A stretch of DNA of 64,000 nt from REEB76 sp049698775 (GTDB taxonomy: Bacteria > Pseudomonadota > Gammaproteobacteria > Natronospirales > REEB76). Under the pieces are notes generated by a model. The model did no database searches, was not told the DNA's origin, and worked only from the letters and a program-made list of their open reading frames with translations. Below are positions 51,482 to 61,029 of the stretch, in pieces; the first letter of the stretch is position 1; every line of letters starts with the position of its first letter. Location: positions 74,995 to 138,994 of the forward strand of contig JBAVYM010000049.1 of assembly GCA_049698775.1 (NCBI GenBank), read 5' to 3'. The position numbers and the translations under genes are program-made.

Positions 51482-51969
51482 ACAGTCTCCTGCGGCGCCG
51501 CTCCAATTGGGTCATCGTTGTCACTTACCTGGTGGCACTGCTGCTCACCATCTGGCCACTGCCGGACTGGGCGGAGCCGTTCCGTCCGGCCTGGGTGGTG
51601 CTAGCCAGCATATATTGGTGCCTGTTCCTGCCCCATCGCGTGGGTTTGCTGGTCACGTTCGTGGTTGGAATTCTCGTTGACGCGCTCACCGGCAGTCTGT
51701 TGGGTGAACACGCACTGGCATTGCTGCTGGTGGTCTGGGTCACGCTTAAATTGCACCTGCAAATCCGTGTCTATCCGTGGTGGCAACAGACACTGGTGGT
51801 ATGCGCTTTGATGTTGCTTTATACCTTCGTGCTGTTCTGGATTGATGGCATGCTCGGTTATACCCAGGGTACGCTGTTGCGCTGGATGCCGGTACTTATC
51901 ACTACCCTGCTGTGGCCGTGGAGCATGCAGCTCCTGAACTTGCTGCAGCAGCGCTATCAAGTGAACTGA
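51478..51969 (+). CDS. mreD: Rod shape-determining protein MreD
   Basis: A 163-aa small polytopic membrane protein with about five transmembrane segments, containing the family signatures PDWAEPFRPAWVVLASIYWC and RVGLLVTFVVGILVDALTGS. It overlaps mreC by four bases and ends 1 nt before mrdA. It joins MreC and RodA in the elongasome. Confidence 0.94.
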   Translation: MNSLLRRRSNWVIVVTYLVALLLTIWPLPDWAEPFRPAWVVLASIYWCLFLPHRVGLLVTFVVGILVDALTGSLLGEHALALLLVVWVTLKLHLQIRVYPWWQQTLVVCALMLLYTFVLFWIDGMLGYTQGTLLRWMPVLITTLLWPWSMQLLNLLQQRYQVN

Positions 51970-51970
51970 C

Positions 51971-53845
51971 ATGGCGCGCATCCAGATCCGCAATGAATGG
52001 CTGGAACGCCATCAGTTCTCGCTGCGTATCATCAGTGTCGGTATTCTCGGACTGCTGTTGTTGCTGGCAGTGGTAGCACGTCTGTTCTATCTCCAGATCG
52101 TCAACCATGAGCATTACGTGGCCCTCGCGGAAACCAACCGTCTGCGCAACGAGCCGGTGATGCCACCGCGTGGGCTCATTTATGACCGCAACGGCGTGCT
52201 GCTGGCGGAAAACCGTCCAAGCTACGAACTGGATATCGTTCTCGAACAGGTTCCCGATCTCAAAGCCACCCTCGCCGCGCTCGGCAAGCTTGTGGATATC
52301 CGTCCCCAGGACTTGAAACAATTTGACGATCTGCTCAAAACCAAGAAGCCGTTTCAGCCGCTGCCAATCCGCAGCAAACTGTCCGATGCGGAGGTCGCGC
52401 GCTTCGCCGCGGATCGCCAGAATTTCCCGGGCGTGGATATCCGCGCCACACTCATGCGTTATTACCCGCTGGGAGCGGCGACTGCGCACGTGCTGGGTTA
52501 CACCGGCATCATCAGCGCCGACGAACTCGCCAACCTGGACCCGGAGCAGTACACCAGCACCTCGCAAGTCGGCAAGATCGGCATCGAGGGCGCCTACGAA
52601 AGTCAGTTGCATGGTTCAGTCGGGATGCGTCAGGTGGAGACCGATGCGCAGGGCCGTGCCGTGCGGGTGGCATCCTACACACCGCCGGTGCCAGGCAACA
52701 ATCTGTATCTCAGCCTGGACATTCGCCTGCAGGAAACCGCGGAAAAGGCGTTGGGAGACAACAGCGGCGCGGTGGTGGCCATCAATCCCCGCAACGGTGA
52801 GATATTGGCGCTGGTAAGTACGCCCTCGTTCGATCCCAACCTGTTCGTGGGCGGCATCAGCCCGGATGATTTCACCAAGCTCAACACGGACCCGCATCAG
52901 CCGTTGTTCAACCGCGCGCTGCGCGGCCAGTATCCGCCCGGCTCCACCATCAAGCCGTTCCTGGCATTGGCGGCACTTGATTACAAGGTGGTGGATCCGT
53001 TCAAGAACCTGATGTGCCCTGGTTATTTCTACGTGCCAAGCAACCCGCATCCGTACCGTGACTGGAAAGCCGGTGGCCATGGTGAAATTGACCTGCCCAA
53101 TGCCATTACTCAATCCTGCGACGTGTACTTCTACACTGTGGCCATGAAGCTCGGCATTGACCGCATTCACGATTTCCTGACCACGCAACTGGGCTTCGGC
53201 GAACCGACCGGCATTGACCTCACCGGCGAGCGCAACGGCGTAGTGCCCTCGCCACAGTGGAAGCGGCAGACCCTGCACCAGCCCTGGTACCTGGGTGATC
53301 TGGTGATCGTCGGCATCGGCCAGGGATATCTGCTGGTCACGCCACTGCAACTGGCGGACGGCGTGGCCGCCATTTCCATGCACGGTGAACGCTTCGTACC
53401 GCATCTGCTGCACGCCATCGGCAATCCGCTCTCGGGCGTGATCAGCGAGACCACGCCACGGGCACTGCCGCCGGTGCAGGAGTCCTATGCGAATGGCTGG
53501 AACATCGTGGTGCAGGCCATGAAGAACGTGGTCGCCACCTGGCAAGGCACCGCCCACAGCATCGGGGTCGGCGCCAAGTACAGCATTGCCGGCAAGACTG
53601 GCACCGCGCAGGTGTACCGCAAACGCCTGGGTGTATTTGGAGAGGAAAGCGAAGCCGACATTCCCAAATCATTGCGTGACAATGCCCTGTTCATCGCTTT
53701 CGCGCCGGTGGACAATCCACAGATCGCTGTGGCCGTGGAGGTGGATCACGGCGGCGGCGGCGGCTCCACCGCCGCACCCATCGCGCGTCAAGTGATGGAC
53801 GCGTATCTTTTGCAAGAGGCTACTGGCGGCAGCAAAGTACCATGA
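51971..53845 (+). CDS. mrdA: Penicillin-binding protein 2 (elongasome transpeptidase)
   Basis: A 624-aa class B PBP. The N-terminal TM is at about 18-40 (SVGILGLLLLLAVVARLFYL), followed by the pedestal with PPRGLIYDRNGVLLAENRPS. The transpeptidase motifs are SxxK in YPPGSTIKPFLAL near 325, SCD near 381 (ITQSCDVYFYTVA) and KTGTAQ near 541. It crosslinks lateral-wall peptidoglycan with RodA. It overlaps rodA by four bases. Confidence 0.97.
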   Translation: MARIQIRNEWLERHQFSLRIISVGILGLLLLLAVVARLFYLQIVNHEHYVALAETNRLRNEPVMPPRGLIYDRNGVLLAENRPSYELDIVLEQVPDLKATLAALGKLVDIRPQDLKQFDDLLKTKKPFQPLPIRSKLSDAEVARFAADRQNFPGVDIRATLMRYYPLGAATAHVLGYTGIISADELANLDPEQYTSTSQVGKIGIEGAYESQLHGSVGMRQVETDAQGRAVRVASYTPPVPGNNLYLSLDIRLQETAEKALGDNSGAVVAINPRNGEILALVSTPSFDPNLFVGGISPDDFTKLNTDPHQPLFNRALRGQYPPGSTIKPFLALAALDYKVVDPFKNLMCPGYFYVPSNPHPYRDWKAGGHGEIDLPNAITQSCDVYFYTVAMKLGIDRIHDFLTTQLGFGEPTGIDLTGERNGVVPSPQWKRQTLHQPWYLGDLVIVGIGQGYLLVTPLQLADGVAAISMHGERFVPHLLHAIGNPLSGVISETTPRALPPVQESYANGWNIVVQAMKNVVATWQGTAHSIGVGAKYSIAGKTGTAQVYRKRLGVFGEESEADIPKSLRDNALFIAFAPVDNPQIAVAVEVDHGGGGGSTAAPIARQVMDAYLLQEATGGSKVP

Positions 53846-54978
53846 TCTTCAGCAATTTCAGCGTTGCCGCGCTATCCGGCGATCTTGGTTTCGGCGAGCG
53901 GCTGCTGCGCCGGCTGAATCTGGATGGACCCTTGCTGCTGGCGGTGGTGGTGCTCGCGGTGGTGGGCCTCGCGATTTTGTACGGCGCCAGCAATGAAAAT
54001 GCCACCATGGTTTACCGGCAAGCGATCCGCTTGGGATTATCGTTCGTGGTGCTATTGGCGGTGGCGCAGATCACACCACAGTTGCTGCGTCTGTGGTCGC
54101 CGTGGTTGTTTGCGTTGGGATTGATTTTGCTGTTGTACACACTGCACTCCGGGCACATCGGCCGCGGCGCGCAGCGCTGGCTCTCGCTCGGTGTGGTGCG
54201 CTTCCAGCCCTCGGAAATCATGAAGATCGCCGTGCCCATGATGGTGGCCTGGTATCTGCACGAGAAACCCCTGCCGCCCAACTGGAAACAGTTGTTCCCG
54301 CTGGCCGCCATGATCTTCATTCCCGTGCTGATGGTGGCGGTCGAGCCGGACCTTGGCACCGCGCTGCTGATCCTGAGCGCGGGTGCCTTCGGCGTGTTCC
54401 TAGCCGGACTGCGCAAGCGCGTGATCCTGCTCATCATCGTGGTGCTGGCCATCGCCACGCCTGTCCTCTGGCACTTCCTGCACGCCTACCAGCGCGAGCG
54501 GGTACTGGTGTTCCTCAATCCGCAGCGCGACCCGCTCGGCGCGGGTTACCACATCATCCAGTCGCAGATCGCCATCGGTTCCGGGGGCGTGTTCGGCAAA
54601 GGCTGGCTGCAGGGCAGCCAGTCGCAACTGGATTTCCTGCCGGCGAGTTCCACAGATTTTATTTATGCGGTGCTGGGCGAGCAGTTCGGCTTCATCGGCG
54701 CCATCGCGCTCCTGGTGCTCTACGGTTTCATCATCGCGCGTTCGTTCGTCATCGCACTGCGCGCCCAGGATACCTACTCACGGCTGCTGGCCGGTGCGCT
54801 CACCATGGCGCTGTTCACCTACGTGTTCATCAACAGCGGCATGGTCTCGGGCATTTTGCCGGTGGTGGGTGTGCCGCTGCCGCTGGTAAGTTACGGTGGC
54901 AGTTCCATGGTGACGCTCATGGCGGGCTTCGGCATGCTCATGAGTATCCATGCTCACCGCAAACTCCTCGCCACGTGA
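53842..54978 (+). CDS. rodA: Peptidoglycan glycosyltransferase RodA (SEDS)
   Basis: A 378-aa SEDS-family membrane protein with about ten helices. RGAQRWLSLGVVRFQPSEIM near 110-130 and the catalytic Asp region (VAVEPDLGTALLIL near 170) are present, as are QSQLDFLPASSTDFIYAVLG and the C-terminal GVPLPLVSYGGSSMVT. It polymerises lipid II together with PBP2. Its TGA overlaps the GTG start of mltB. Confidence 0.97.
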   Translation: MIFSNFSVAALSGDLGFGERLLRRLNLDGPLLLAVVVLAVVGLAILYGASNENATMVYRQAIRLGLSFVVLLAVAQITPQLLRLWSPWLFALGLILLLYTLHSGHIGRGAQRWLSLGVVRFQPSEIMKIAVPMMVAWYLHEKPLPPNWKQLFPLAAMIFIPVLMVAVEPDLGTALLILSAGAFGVFLAGLRKRVILLIIVVLAIATPVLWHFLHAYQRERVLVFLNPQRDPLGAGYHIIQSQIAIGSGGVFGKGWLQGSQSQLDFLPASSTDFIYAVLGEQFGFIGAIALLVLYGFIIARSFVIALRAQDTYSRLLAGALTMALFTYVFINSGMVSGILPVVGVPLPLVSYGGSSMVTLMAGFGMLMSIHAHRKLLAT

Positions 54979-56048
54979 ACCGCATCCGTTATAGGTCTGC
55001 CCTCACCGCGATCAGCGCGGCTTGCCTGCTCGCCGGCTGCGCGCACATGGTCAAACCCGCTCGGGTCCGGCCCGCGTCTCCGGCCGCGGTGCAAAAGGCC
55101 AGCATCCCCGCGCCGCCCGCCCCCTACACGGCACGCCCTGAAGTCCAGCAATTTATTGACCGACTGGTGCAGCAGGACGGTTTCGACAAGAACTGGCTGG
55201 AGAAAACCCTGGCCGCGGCACAGCCGCACGACAGCATTCTTGCCGCCATCGCCAAACCCTATGAAGCCAAGCCCTGGTATCAATACAAGCCGCTGTTCGT
55301 CACGCCCGCGCGCATCAATGCCGGCGTGGCATTCTGGGATGCACACGCGGCGCTGCTCACCAAAGCACAACAACAATATGGGGTGCCGGCTTCCATCATC
55401 GTATCTATCCTGGGCGTGGAAAGTTTCTATGGCCGCCAGAAAGGCGGCTATCCGGTGCTGAATGCACTCGCCACCCTGAGTTTTGACTATCCGCCGCGCG
55501 CCGGTTTTTTCCAGGGTGAACTGGAACAATATCTATTGATGTGCCGTGAACACGGGTTCGATCCGCCGTCCCTCATGGGTTCCTACGCTGGCGCCATGGG
55601 TGCGCCGCAGTTTATGCCGGACAGCTACCGCCAGTACGCGGTGACTTTTGACGGCAAGGGCAGCCCGGACATCTGGAGCAACTGGGCGGACATCATTGGC
55701 AGCGTGGCCAATTACTTCCACATCCACGGCTGGCAGCCGGACGATCTGGTTGCGGTGCCTGCGGCGTTGTCCGCAGTCGTGACAAAGATACCCGCTACGC
55801 TCGCACCCACCACCGTCGGCGTCTTGCGCAGCGGCGGTGTGGTGGTAAGTCACGGACTGGCGGATAACACGCCCGCCATGCTGGTACCGCTTGAGCTCGC
55901 GGATAGCACCGAATACTGGGTAGGTCTGCACAATTTCCGCGTCATCCTGCAGTACAACCGGAGCCCGCTGTACGCCATGGCGGTGTATGACCTGGCAACG
56001 CGCATCACCGAGGCGCGCGCCCTGGAGGGACAAAGTGCGCCGCCTTGA
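54975..56048 (+). CDS. mltB: Membrane-bound lytic murein transglycosylase B
   Basis: A 357-aa lipoprotein. The GTG start at 54975 overlaps the rodA stop (GTGA), and the lipobox is LLAGC (Cys about 19). The catalytic Glu is in VSILGVESFYGRQKGGYPVL. GAMGAPQFMPDSYRQYAV and GSPDIWSNWADIIGSVANYF are typical of the SLT family 3 domain. It cleaves glycan strands to anhydromuropeptides. The larger open frame in front (from 54093) is antisense-like shadow inside rodA. Confidence 0.95.
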   Translation: MNRIRYRSALTAISAACLLAGCAHMVKPARVRPASPAAVQKASIPAPPAPYTARPEVQQFIDRLVQQDGFDKNWLEKTLAAAQPHDSILAAIAKPYEAKPWYQYKPLFVTPARINAGVAFWDAHAALLTKAQQQYGVPASIIVSILGVESFYGRQKGGYPVLNALATLSFDYPPRAGFFQGELEQYLLMCREHGFDPPSLMGSYAGAMGAPQFMPDSYRQYAVTFDGKGSPDIWSNWADIIGSVANYFHIHGWQPDDLVAVPAALSAVVTKIPATLAPTTVGVLRSGGVVVSHGLADNTPAMLVPLELADSTEYWVGLHNFRVILQYNRSPLYAMAVYDLATRITEARALEGQSAPP

Positions 56049-56877
56049 TCCACGCGCTGCGTTGGTCCTGACGCTGACTGCGCTCTTCATGGCTGCTTGC
56101 GCCCAGTTCCCAACGCAGGACCATGGCCCGGCCCACCCGGTGGATCTATCACAGGTGCCGAACGCGATACCGCGCTATGAACCCAAAAGCGCCTACGGCA
56201 ACCCGCCGTCCTACACGGTCGCCGGTCAAACCTATGGCGTGCTGCCTGACTGCGCGGGCTATCACGAGCGCGGCATCGCCTCCTGGTACGGCAGCAAATT
56301 CCACGGCGGCCGCACCTCCGACGGTGAAACCTACGACATGTACGCCATGACTGCCGCCAACAAGGTGCTGCCATTGCCCTGCTATGTGCGCGTGACCAAT
56401 CTGCAAAACGGTAGCAACGTGATCGTCAAGGTGAACGATCGCGGGCCGTTTGTGGCCAACCGCATCATTGACCTTTCATACGCGGCCGCCGCCCGCATCG
56501 GCATGCTCGGCACCGGCACCGCACTGGTGGACGTGACTGCCGTGACGCCGGGCGAGCCGCTGCCGCCTGCCGGTCCCGGCAGCAACCTGTCACAGCAGAG
56601 CGGTGCTCCGCCTGTGAGCGCCGCCACCGGCACCCTCCGCCAGCCGCAAATCTTCGTGCAGGTGGGCGCCTTCGCCAACCAGAGCAATGCGGAACGGGTG
56701 CTGCAACGCTTGCGCGCTGCGGCCGTGAACCCCGCTTTCATCTTGACGGAAGTCCAGAATGGCATCACCTTCTACAAGGTGCGCATCGGTCCCATTTCCG
56801 ACGTGAGCCATGTGGATACCCTCACCGCACAGTTGGGCGGCTTGGGCTTTGCCAATGCTCAAGTGGTGATTCCATAA
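56035..56877 (+). CDS. rlpA: Septal/rare lipoprotein RlpA (lytic transglycosylase)
   Basis: A 280-aa lipoprotein. The GTG at 56035 has GGAGGG 5 nt upstream and overlaps mltB by 14 bp. The signal peptide ends in the lipobox FMAAC. The double-psi beta-barrel domain is GIASWYGSKFHGGRTSDGET near 83-102 with VKVNDRGPFVANRIIDLSYA. A C-terminal SPOR domain (IFVQVGAFANQSNAERVLQR) binds denuded peptidoglycan. It cleaves naked glycan at the septum. Confidence 0.95.
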   Translation: MRRLDPRAALVLTLTALFMAACAQFPTQDHGPAHPVDLSQVPNAIPRYEPKSAYGNPPSYTVAGQTYGVLPDCAGYHERGIASWYGSKFHGGRTSDGETYDMYAMTAANKVLPLPCYVRVTNLQNGSNVIVKVNDRGPFVANRIIDLSYAAAARIGMLGTGTALVDVTAVTPGEPLPPAGPGSNLSQQSGAPPVSAATGTLRQPQIFVQVGAFANQSNAERVLQRLRAAAVNPAFILTEVQNGITFYKVRIGPISDVSHVDTLTAQLGGLGFANAQVVIP

Positions 56878-56980
56878 CATAAATGCGCATTTTCCCGGTC
56901 CGGCCGCGTTAAAATTGCACCAATGAGCCGGACTAGGCGGCTCACGTTGAATTCCAGCTTTCCTGAAGTGAGGTGCTCTT

Positions 56981-58135
56981 TTGAGAAGCCAGCGTCTTGT
57001 TGCTTATGTAATGGGTCTGTTTACTTTGTGCGCTGCCGTGGCCGCCCAGGCGATTCCGATTCCTGCCTCACCGCAATTCAAAGCCAAGAGCTACGTGCTC
57101 ATGGATGCCAACAGCGGCCAGGTGCTCGCCGCCAGCAATCCCAACCTGCACACCGAACCGGCGAGCCTCACCAAACTCATGACCGTGTACGTGGTGTTTC
57201 ATGCCCTCAAGGACGGCGTGATACAGCTCGATACGCCGGTCACCGTCAGCGTCAAGGCCTGGCGCATGGGCGGCTCGCGCATGTTCGTGAACGTAGGCAG
57301 CCAGGTGAGCGCGGAGAACCTGCTGCAGGGGCTGGTCGTGCAATCCGGCAACGACGCGGCGGTGGCGTTGGCGGAGCGCGTGGGTGGTACGGAAGACGGT
57401 TTCGTACAGCTCATGAACCAGTACGCGCAAAAGCTCGGCATGCAGGATACGCATTACGTGGACGCGTCCGGCCTCACCGACGACGACGAGCATTACACTT
57501 CAGCACTTGATCTCGCGATACTGTCGCGCGCCATCATCAACGAGTTCCCAAACTACTACCAGCGCTTCTTTTCCGAGAAACAATTCACCTGGGACAAGAT
57601 CACCCAGCCGAACCGCGTGTCACTGCTGTTCACGGACCCGAGTGTGGACGGCCTCAAAACCGGCTTCACGGACCAAGCCGGCTATTGCATGGTGGTATCC
57701 GCGCTGCGCAACGGCATGCGTCTCATCGCGGTGGTCATGGGCACGCCTTCAGAAAAGGCTCGCGCCGTTGATGACGAGGCACTACTCAACTACGGTTACA
57801 ATTTCTATGAAACCCACAAGCTGTATGCCGCCAGCACGCCGATTTCAGAACTCAAAGCCTGGAAAGGCGCACAGAACAGCGTGGCCGTGGGCGTGACCCG
57901 CGACTTGTATGTGACCATCCCGAAGGGCGGTTATGCGAAACTTTCCGCCTCCTTGCAAACCCCCGTGGGACTGGTGGCGCCGATTGCGGCGGACACCGCA
58001 TCAGGTTCCGTCAACGTGTCCTATGATGGCAAAGTCATGTTGACTGCGCCGCTCTACACTCTGCAAGCGGTGCCCGAGGGCAATATCTTCAAGCGCATGC
58101 TGGACAGCGTACGGCTTTGGTTCACGAAAAAATAA
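56981..58135 (+). CDS. dacA: D-alanyl-D-alanine carboxypeptidase (PBP5/6 family)
   Basis: A 384-aa class C PBP. A TTG start with GAGGTG upstream is followed by a signal peptide ending near AQA. The SxxK motif is in EPASLTKLMTVYVV, SxN in VVQSGNDAAVALAE, and KTG in VDGLKTGFTDQAGYCMV. The C-terminal domain and the amphipathic membrane anchor (NIFKRMLDSVRLWFTKK) are present. It trims pentapeptides in the periplasm. Its stop overlaps the next start by one base. Confidence 0.95.
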   Translation: MRSQRLVAYVMGLFTLCAAVAAQAIPIPASPQFKAKSYVLMDANSGQVLAASNPNLHTEPASLTKLMTVYVVFHALKDGVIQLDTPVTVSVKAWRMGGSRMFVNVGSQVSAENLLQGLVVQSGNDAAVALAERVGGTEDGFVQLMNQYAQKLGMQDTHYVDASGLTDDDEHYTSALDLAILSRAIINEFPNYYQRFFSEKQFTWDKITQPNRVSLLFTDPSVDGLKTGFTDQAGYCMVVSALRNGMRLIAVVMGTPSEKARAVDDEALLNYGYNFYETHKLYAASTPISELKAWKGAQNSVAVGVTRDLYVTIPKGGYAKLSASLQTPVGLVAPIAADTASGSVNVSYDGKVMLTAPLYTLQAVPEGNIFKRMLDSVRLWFTKK

Positions 58136-59001
58136 TGGCGAACCCGCTGCCGATCGCGTGTTTCAACGGTGCGTTTCTGCCGTTCTCCGAGGTGCACGTG
58201 TCGCCGCTGGATCGCGGGTTTTTGTTTGGCGACGGCGTTTATGAAGTGATTTCCGCCTATCGTGGCCAACTGTTTTATCTCGCCGCGCATCTGGAACGGC
58301 TGCAATACAGTCTGAACGGCATCCATCTCCGGAATCCCCATGCCAGTGCGGAATGGGGTGCACTGCTGAACACACTGGTACAAAAAAATGGCGGCGGCAA
58401 TCAGACGCTGTACTTGCAGGTGACCCGCGGCGCCGATACCGGACGCGATCACGCTTTTCCAGAGAACCTGCCGCCTACGGTGTTTGCCATGTGTGCGTCG
58501 CTCGCGGATCTGCCGGCTGAATTGATTCAGCACGGGGCAAAAGCCATCACGCTGGAAGATATTCGTTGGCAGCGCTGCGACATCAAGTGTGTGGCGCTGC
58601 TCGGCAACGTACTGCTGCGCCAGCAAGCCGTGGATCAGGGCTGCAACGAAGCGGCACTGGTACGCGACGGCCATGCCACTGAGGGCACGGCCAGCAGCCT
58701 GTTCATCGTGCAGGCCGGTGAAATCATCACGCCGCCGAAAAGCCCCGATCTCCTGCCCAGCATCACCCGCGATGTGATCCTGCAACTCGCCGCGCAACAT
58801 CATTTGCCGCATCGCGAAGCGCGTATTCCGGCTGTGCAACTACACGATGCAGAGGAAATCTGGTTCGCCAGTTCCACCCGTGAGGTGTACGCAGTAACGG
58901 AATTGGATGGCCGCAAAGTGGGCAGCGGCAAACCCGGCCCGCACTGGCGGCGGATGTATGACCTATTTCAGCAGCACAAGCGGCAGTTGATTGCCGTCTG
59001 A
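58135..59001 (+). CDS. D-amino-acid aminotransferase (fold-type IV PLP)
   Basis: A 288-aa class IV aminotransferase. The ATG at 58135 overlaps the dacA stop (TAATG). FLPFSEVHVSPLDRGFLFGD, GVYEV and the PLP Lys region RCDIKCVALLGNVLLRQQA are present, then EGTASSLFIVQAGEIITPPK. It fits D-alanine aminotransferase and would feed or recycle D-Ala/D-Glu for peptidoglycan, consistent with its neighbours. Branched-chain aminotransferase is less likely. Confidence 0.88.
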   Translation: MANPLPIACFNGAFLPFSEVHVSPLDRGFLFGDGVYEVISAYRGQLFYLAAHLERLQYSLNGIHLRNPHASAEWGALLNTLVQKNGGGNQTLYLQVTRGADTGRDHAFPENLPPTVFAMCASLADLPAELIQHGAKAITLEDIRWQRCDIKCVALLGNVLLRQQAVDQGCNEAALVRDGHATEGTASSLFIVQAGEIITPPKSPDLLPSITRDVILQLAAQHHLPHREARIPAVQLHDAEEIWFASSTREVYAVTELDGRKVGSGKPGPHWRRMYDLFQQHKRQLIAV

Positions 59002-59005
59002 TGCC

Positions 59006-59269
59006 GTGAACGACTCCTCGCTGTTGAAATTTCCGCTGGAGTTTCCCGTCAAGATCGTGGGTCGGGACACGCGCGAATTTCATGACGCGGTGGCGGCCAT
59101 CCTGACGCAGCATGTCGCGCCCTTTGCAAGCCTGACGGTTACCAGCCAGCCGAGCCGTGAAGGCCGGTTCGTATCGCTCACCGTAACCTTCACGGCCATG
59201 AGCCGCGAGCAACTGGACGCGCTTTATCAGGCTCTCACGGACAATGAACACGTATTGATGTCCTTATGA
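59006..59269 (+). CDS. ybeD: DUF493 protein YbeD
   Basis: An 87-aa protein of the YbeD/DUF493 ACT-like family (LLKFPLEFPVKIVGRDTREF and VSLTVTFTAMSREQLDALY). The start is uncertain: GTG at 59006 is chosen, with TTG at 58991 as an alternative. As in E. coli it lies between a dac gene and lipB. The lipB start overlaps its stop by four bases. Function is not well established. Confidence 0.9.
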   Translation: MNDSSLLKFPLEFPVKIVGRDTREFHDAVAAILTQHVAPFASLTVTSQPSREGRFVSLTVTFTAMSREQLDALYQALTDNEHVLMSL

Positions 59270-59949
59270 TTCGCGGAATCGAACCACCTTTATTGCGTAA
59301 TCTCGGCTGCGTGGAATATGAACCGGTCTGGCGGGCCATGCAGCAATTCACGGAATCGCGCGATGCCGACACCCGCGATGAAATCTGGTTTCTGGAGCAT
59401 CCGCCGGTTTTCACACTGGGGCTGGCCGGGAAAATGGAACACGTGCTGGCGCCCGGCGACATTCCGGTCATCCACATTGACCGCGGCGGCCAGGTGACCT
59501 ACCACGGTCCCGGTCAACTGGTGGTGTATCCGCTCATTGATCTGCGGCGACTCAAACTGGGCGTGCGGGGTCTGGTGGAAGGCATTCAAAACAGTGTCAT
59601 GGATACCTTGAGTGAATTCGGCATCCACTGCGTAACAAAACGCGAGGCTCCCGGCGTCTATACGCCCGATGGGCGTAAGCTCGCTTCCCTGGGCCTGAGA
59701 ATACGGCGCGGCTGCACCTATCACGGTCTGGCCTTCAACGTGGCCATGGACCTGGAACCATTTTTGCGCATCAATCCCTGCGGATACGCGGGCCTGGAAA
59801 TGACACAAGTGAAAGATCTGGGCGGCCCGGCGAACATTGCCCACGTGGCTGAAATACTCAAATCCAGACTGATCGAGCGCCTGGGGTACAATAGCCATGC
59901 CGTGTTTTGCCAAGCGATATCTGCCGCCCAGCCAAAGGATTTTTTGTGA
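59266..59949 (+). CDS. lipB: Octanoyl-[acyl-carrier-protein]-protein transferase
   Basis: A 227-aa LipB, which transfers octanoyl from ACP to lipoyl domains. EIWFLEHPPVFTLGLAGK, the RGGQVTYHGPGQLVVYPLID segment, KLASLGLRIRRGCTYHGLAF, and the catalytic Cys in RINPCGYAGLEMTQVKDLG are all present. Its TGA overlaps the GTG start of lipA, so the two lipoate genes are coupled. Confidence 0.97.
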   Translation: MIRGIEPPLLRNLGCVEYEPVWRAMQQFTESRDADTRDEIWFLEHPPVFTLGLAGKMEHVLAPGDIPVIHIDRGGQVTYHGPGQLVVYPLIDLRRLKLGVRGLVEGIQNSVMDTLSEFGIHCVTKREAPGVYTPDGRKLASLGLRIRRGCTYHGLAFNVAMDLEPFLRINPCGYAGLEMTQVKDLGGPANIAHVAEILKSRLIERLGYNSHAVFCQAISAAQPKDFL

Positions 59950-60920
59950 GCGAACCGCTGCCCGCCCTCCGCGCCCGGCTCGAGCCCGGGCAGAAACTCA
60001 GCGCCGCCGAGAAAATGGCGCGCATCCCGGTCAAGATCGAACCTATGGTCACACCGCTGCGCAAGCCGTCCTGGATTCGCGTGCGTTCCTGGGCCACGCC
60101 GGAAGTCGCGCGACTGAAACAGGTTCTGCGCGCCAACCATTTGCACACGGTCTGCGAGGAAGCCGCTTGTCCCAACATCGGCGAATGCTTCGGCAAGGGC
60201 ACCGCCACCTTCATGATCATGGGCGATATCTGTACACGCCGCTGCACGTTTTGCGACGTGGCGCACGGCCGCCCCGGGACTCTGGATGCCGACGAGCCGG
60301 TGAATCTGGCGCGCACCATCCAGGCCATGGGTCTGCGCTATGTGGTGGTGACATCCGTGGATCGGGACGATCTGCGAGACGGCGGCGCCGGCCATTTTGT
60401 GGCCTGCATCCGCGCCATCCGGGAATTGAGCCCGCAAACCCGCATCGAGGTGCTGGTGCCGGACTTCCGCGGCCGCATGGAGGTGGCCTTGGCATTCATG
60501 CAAGACGCGCCGCCGGACGTGTTCAACCATAACCTCGAAACCGTGCCGCGGCTTTACCGGGAAGTACGCCCCGGTTCCGATTATCAGCACTCGCTAATGC
60601 TGCTCAAGCGTTTCAAGGCCGCGCATCCGGATATCCTCACGAAGTCCGGTATCATGGTGGGTCTGGGCGAGACACTGCCGGAAATCCATGTAGTCATGCA
60701 AGACCTGCGTACCCACGACGTGAGCATGCTGACGGTTGGCCAATATCTTCAGCCCAGCAAGTTTCATCATCCGGTGGTGCGTTACGTGACGCCGGAAGAA
60801 TTCAGAGAAATTGAATGCCGGGGATATGAGCTTGGTTTTCAACACGTGGCCAGCGGCGCACTGGTGCGCTCGTCTTATCATGCGGATAAACAGGCTGAGG
60901 GTCTGGTCACTGTAGTCTGA
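59946..60920 (+). CDS. lipA: Lipoyl synthase
   Basis: A 324-aa radical SAM enzyme that inserts sulfur into octanoyl groups. The auxiliary cluster is CEEAACPNIGECF near 74-86, and the radical-SAM CxxxCxxC is TRRCTFCDVAHG near 101-108. The C-terminal RSSYHADKQAEG carries the serine ligand. The GTG at 59946 overlaps the lipB stop; the open frame further upstream is inside lipB. Normal length for the family. Confidence 0.97.
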   Translation: MSEPLPALRARLEPGQKLSAAEKMARIPVKIEPMVTPLRKPSWIRVRSWATPEVARLKQVLRANHLHTVCEEAACPNIGECFGKGTATFMIMGDICTRRCTFCDVAHGRPGTLDADEPVNLARTIQAMGLRYVVVTSVDRDDLRDGGAGHFVACIRAIRELSPQTRIEVLVPDFRGRMEVALAFMQDAPPDVFNHNLETVPRLYREVRPGSDYQHSLMLLKRFKAAHPDILTKSGIMVGLGETLPEIHVVMQDLRTHDVSMLTVGQYLQPSKFHHPVVRYVTPEEFREIECRGYELGFQHVASGALVRSSYHADKQAEGLVTVV

Positions 60921-61029
60921 CGAAGCGCGCTAAACCGCGTGCATTGGCCCGGCAACATCCAGGTAAACCTTGAATCATCCGAAACGTTGATTGTTCTGTG
61001 TTTGTGGAAATACAGGAGCAAGAGTTCAA

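Noticed and set aside
54093..54974. In-frame upstream extension of mltB inside rodA
   Set aside because: The translation there is Arg/Ala/His-rich noise in the +1 frame of rodA. The lipoprotein signal begins at the GTG at 54975.
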